In this document: in pieces, positions 63,970-64,000 of the stretch
Numbering within the stretch: position 1 is the first letter of the stretch
Layout of the letters: each line of letters starts with the position of its first letter
Assembly (NCBI RefSeq): GCF_014905415.1
Contig: NZ_BNEO01000002.1
Coordinates: 248,001-312,000, forward strand
From: Virgibacillus salexigens
Lineage (GTDB): Bacteria > Bacillota > Bacilli > Bacillales > Amphibacillaceae
DNA length: 64,000 nt
Direction of reading: 5' to 3'
The notes under the pieces: generated by a model
What the model saw: the letters and a program-made list of their open reading frames with translations, nothing else
The model's database searches: none
Told to the model about the DNA's origin: nothing
Position numbers and translations under genes: made by a program

Positions 63970-63977
63970 GATAATAC

Positions 63978-64000
63978 TAAACCTTTAATTAGGTCCGAGA
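63978..64000 (+). ncRNA. Start of a second PyrR attenuator, cut by the window end
   Basis: CCTTTAATTAGGTCCGAGA (63982-64000) repeats the pattern of the first PyrR hairpin (CCTTTA, then RGTCC and GAG), right after pyrR. This implies that the next gene, in B. subtilis the uracil permease pyrP, is under the same control. Confidence 0.65.

Overview
The window is 64 kb of core chromosome from a low-GC, Gram-positive, endospore-forming member of the Bacillaceae. Gene content, order and operon structure follow the Bacillus subtilis yktA-ylaN-ftsW-pycA-cta-ylb-dcw-spoIIG-ylm-divIVA-ileS-lspA-pyrR region. The protein sequences are clearly diverged from B. subtilis, and some genes of the B. subtilis locus are missing (typA, phoH, murG, murB, bpr, ylyA). 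An Oceanobacillus/Virgibacillus-type species is my best guess; this is inference from family memory, not from a search. There is no prophage, insertion sequence, CRISPR array, tRNA or rRNA gene that I can see. Strong Shine-Dalgarno sites allow many TTG/GTG starts.

Layout. 0-5.6 kb: small conserved genes (yktA, yktB, ykzI-like, inositol-phosphatase family suhB/yktC, a short ylaF, ylaH, ylaI, the ylaJ spore lipoprotein, ylaN). 5.7-10.4 kb: ftsW and pyruvate carboxylase. 10.4-18.4 kb: heme A synthesis (ctaA, ctaB) and the caa3 cytochrome oxidase operon ctaCDEF, then ctaG and a DUF420 protein; ResD-like boxes lie between the divergent ctaA and ctaB. 18.4-30.4 kb: the ylb series, including ylbC, ylbDEFG, rsmD, coaD, the sporulation gene ylbJ, the protease ylbL, tmcAL, yceD-rpmF and a RsfA/GerR-type sporulation regulator. 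A forespore-type promoter and a terminator define a minus-strand small RNA (CsfG-like) between ylbG and rsmD.

30.5-49.4 kb is the division and cell wall (dcw) cluster: a DUF3397 protein, bshC, mraZ, rsmH, ftsL, pbpB, spoVD, murE, murF, mraY, murD, spoVE, divIB, ftsA, ftsZ. It makes the lipid I precursor and supplies two SEDS glycosyltransferase/class B PBP pairs: FtsW with PBP2B for vegetative septation, and SpoVE with SpoVD for the spore cortex. 49.4-52.6 kb: a degenerate-looking gap, then spoIIGA-sigE-sigG, the mother-cell and forespore sigma factors. 52.7-56.6 kb: ylmC, ylmD, ylmE, sepF, ylmG, ylmH, divIVA. 56.6-59.8 kb: an isoleucine T-box and ileS. 59.9-61.6 kb: a three-gene accessory cassette (DUF2975 membrane protein, small Cro/XRE regulator, DUF817 membrane protein) resembling yoaS-yozG-yoaT. 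61.8-64 kb: lspA, an RluD-family pseudouridine synthase, a PyrR-responsive attenuator, pyrR, and the first bases of a second pyr attenuator cut by the window end.

The parts most worth a second look are regulatory: the CsfG-like RNA, two mutually exclusive hairpins in the spoVE leader that can hide its ribosome binding site, the 10-bp-spaced MraZ operator, a sigma-F/G promoter before sigG, a spoIIG promoter with abnormal spacing, and a PerR/Fur-like palindrome near the start of the window.
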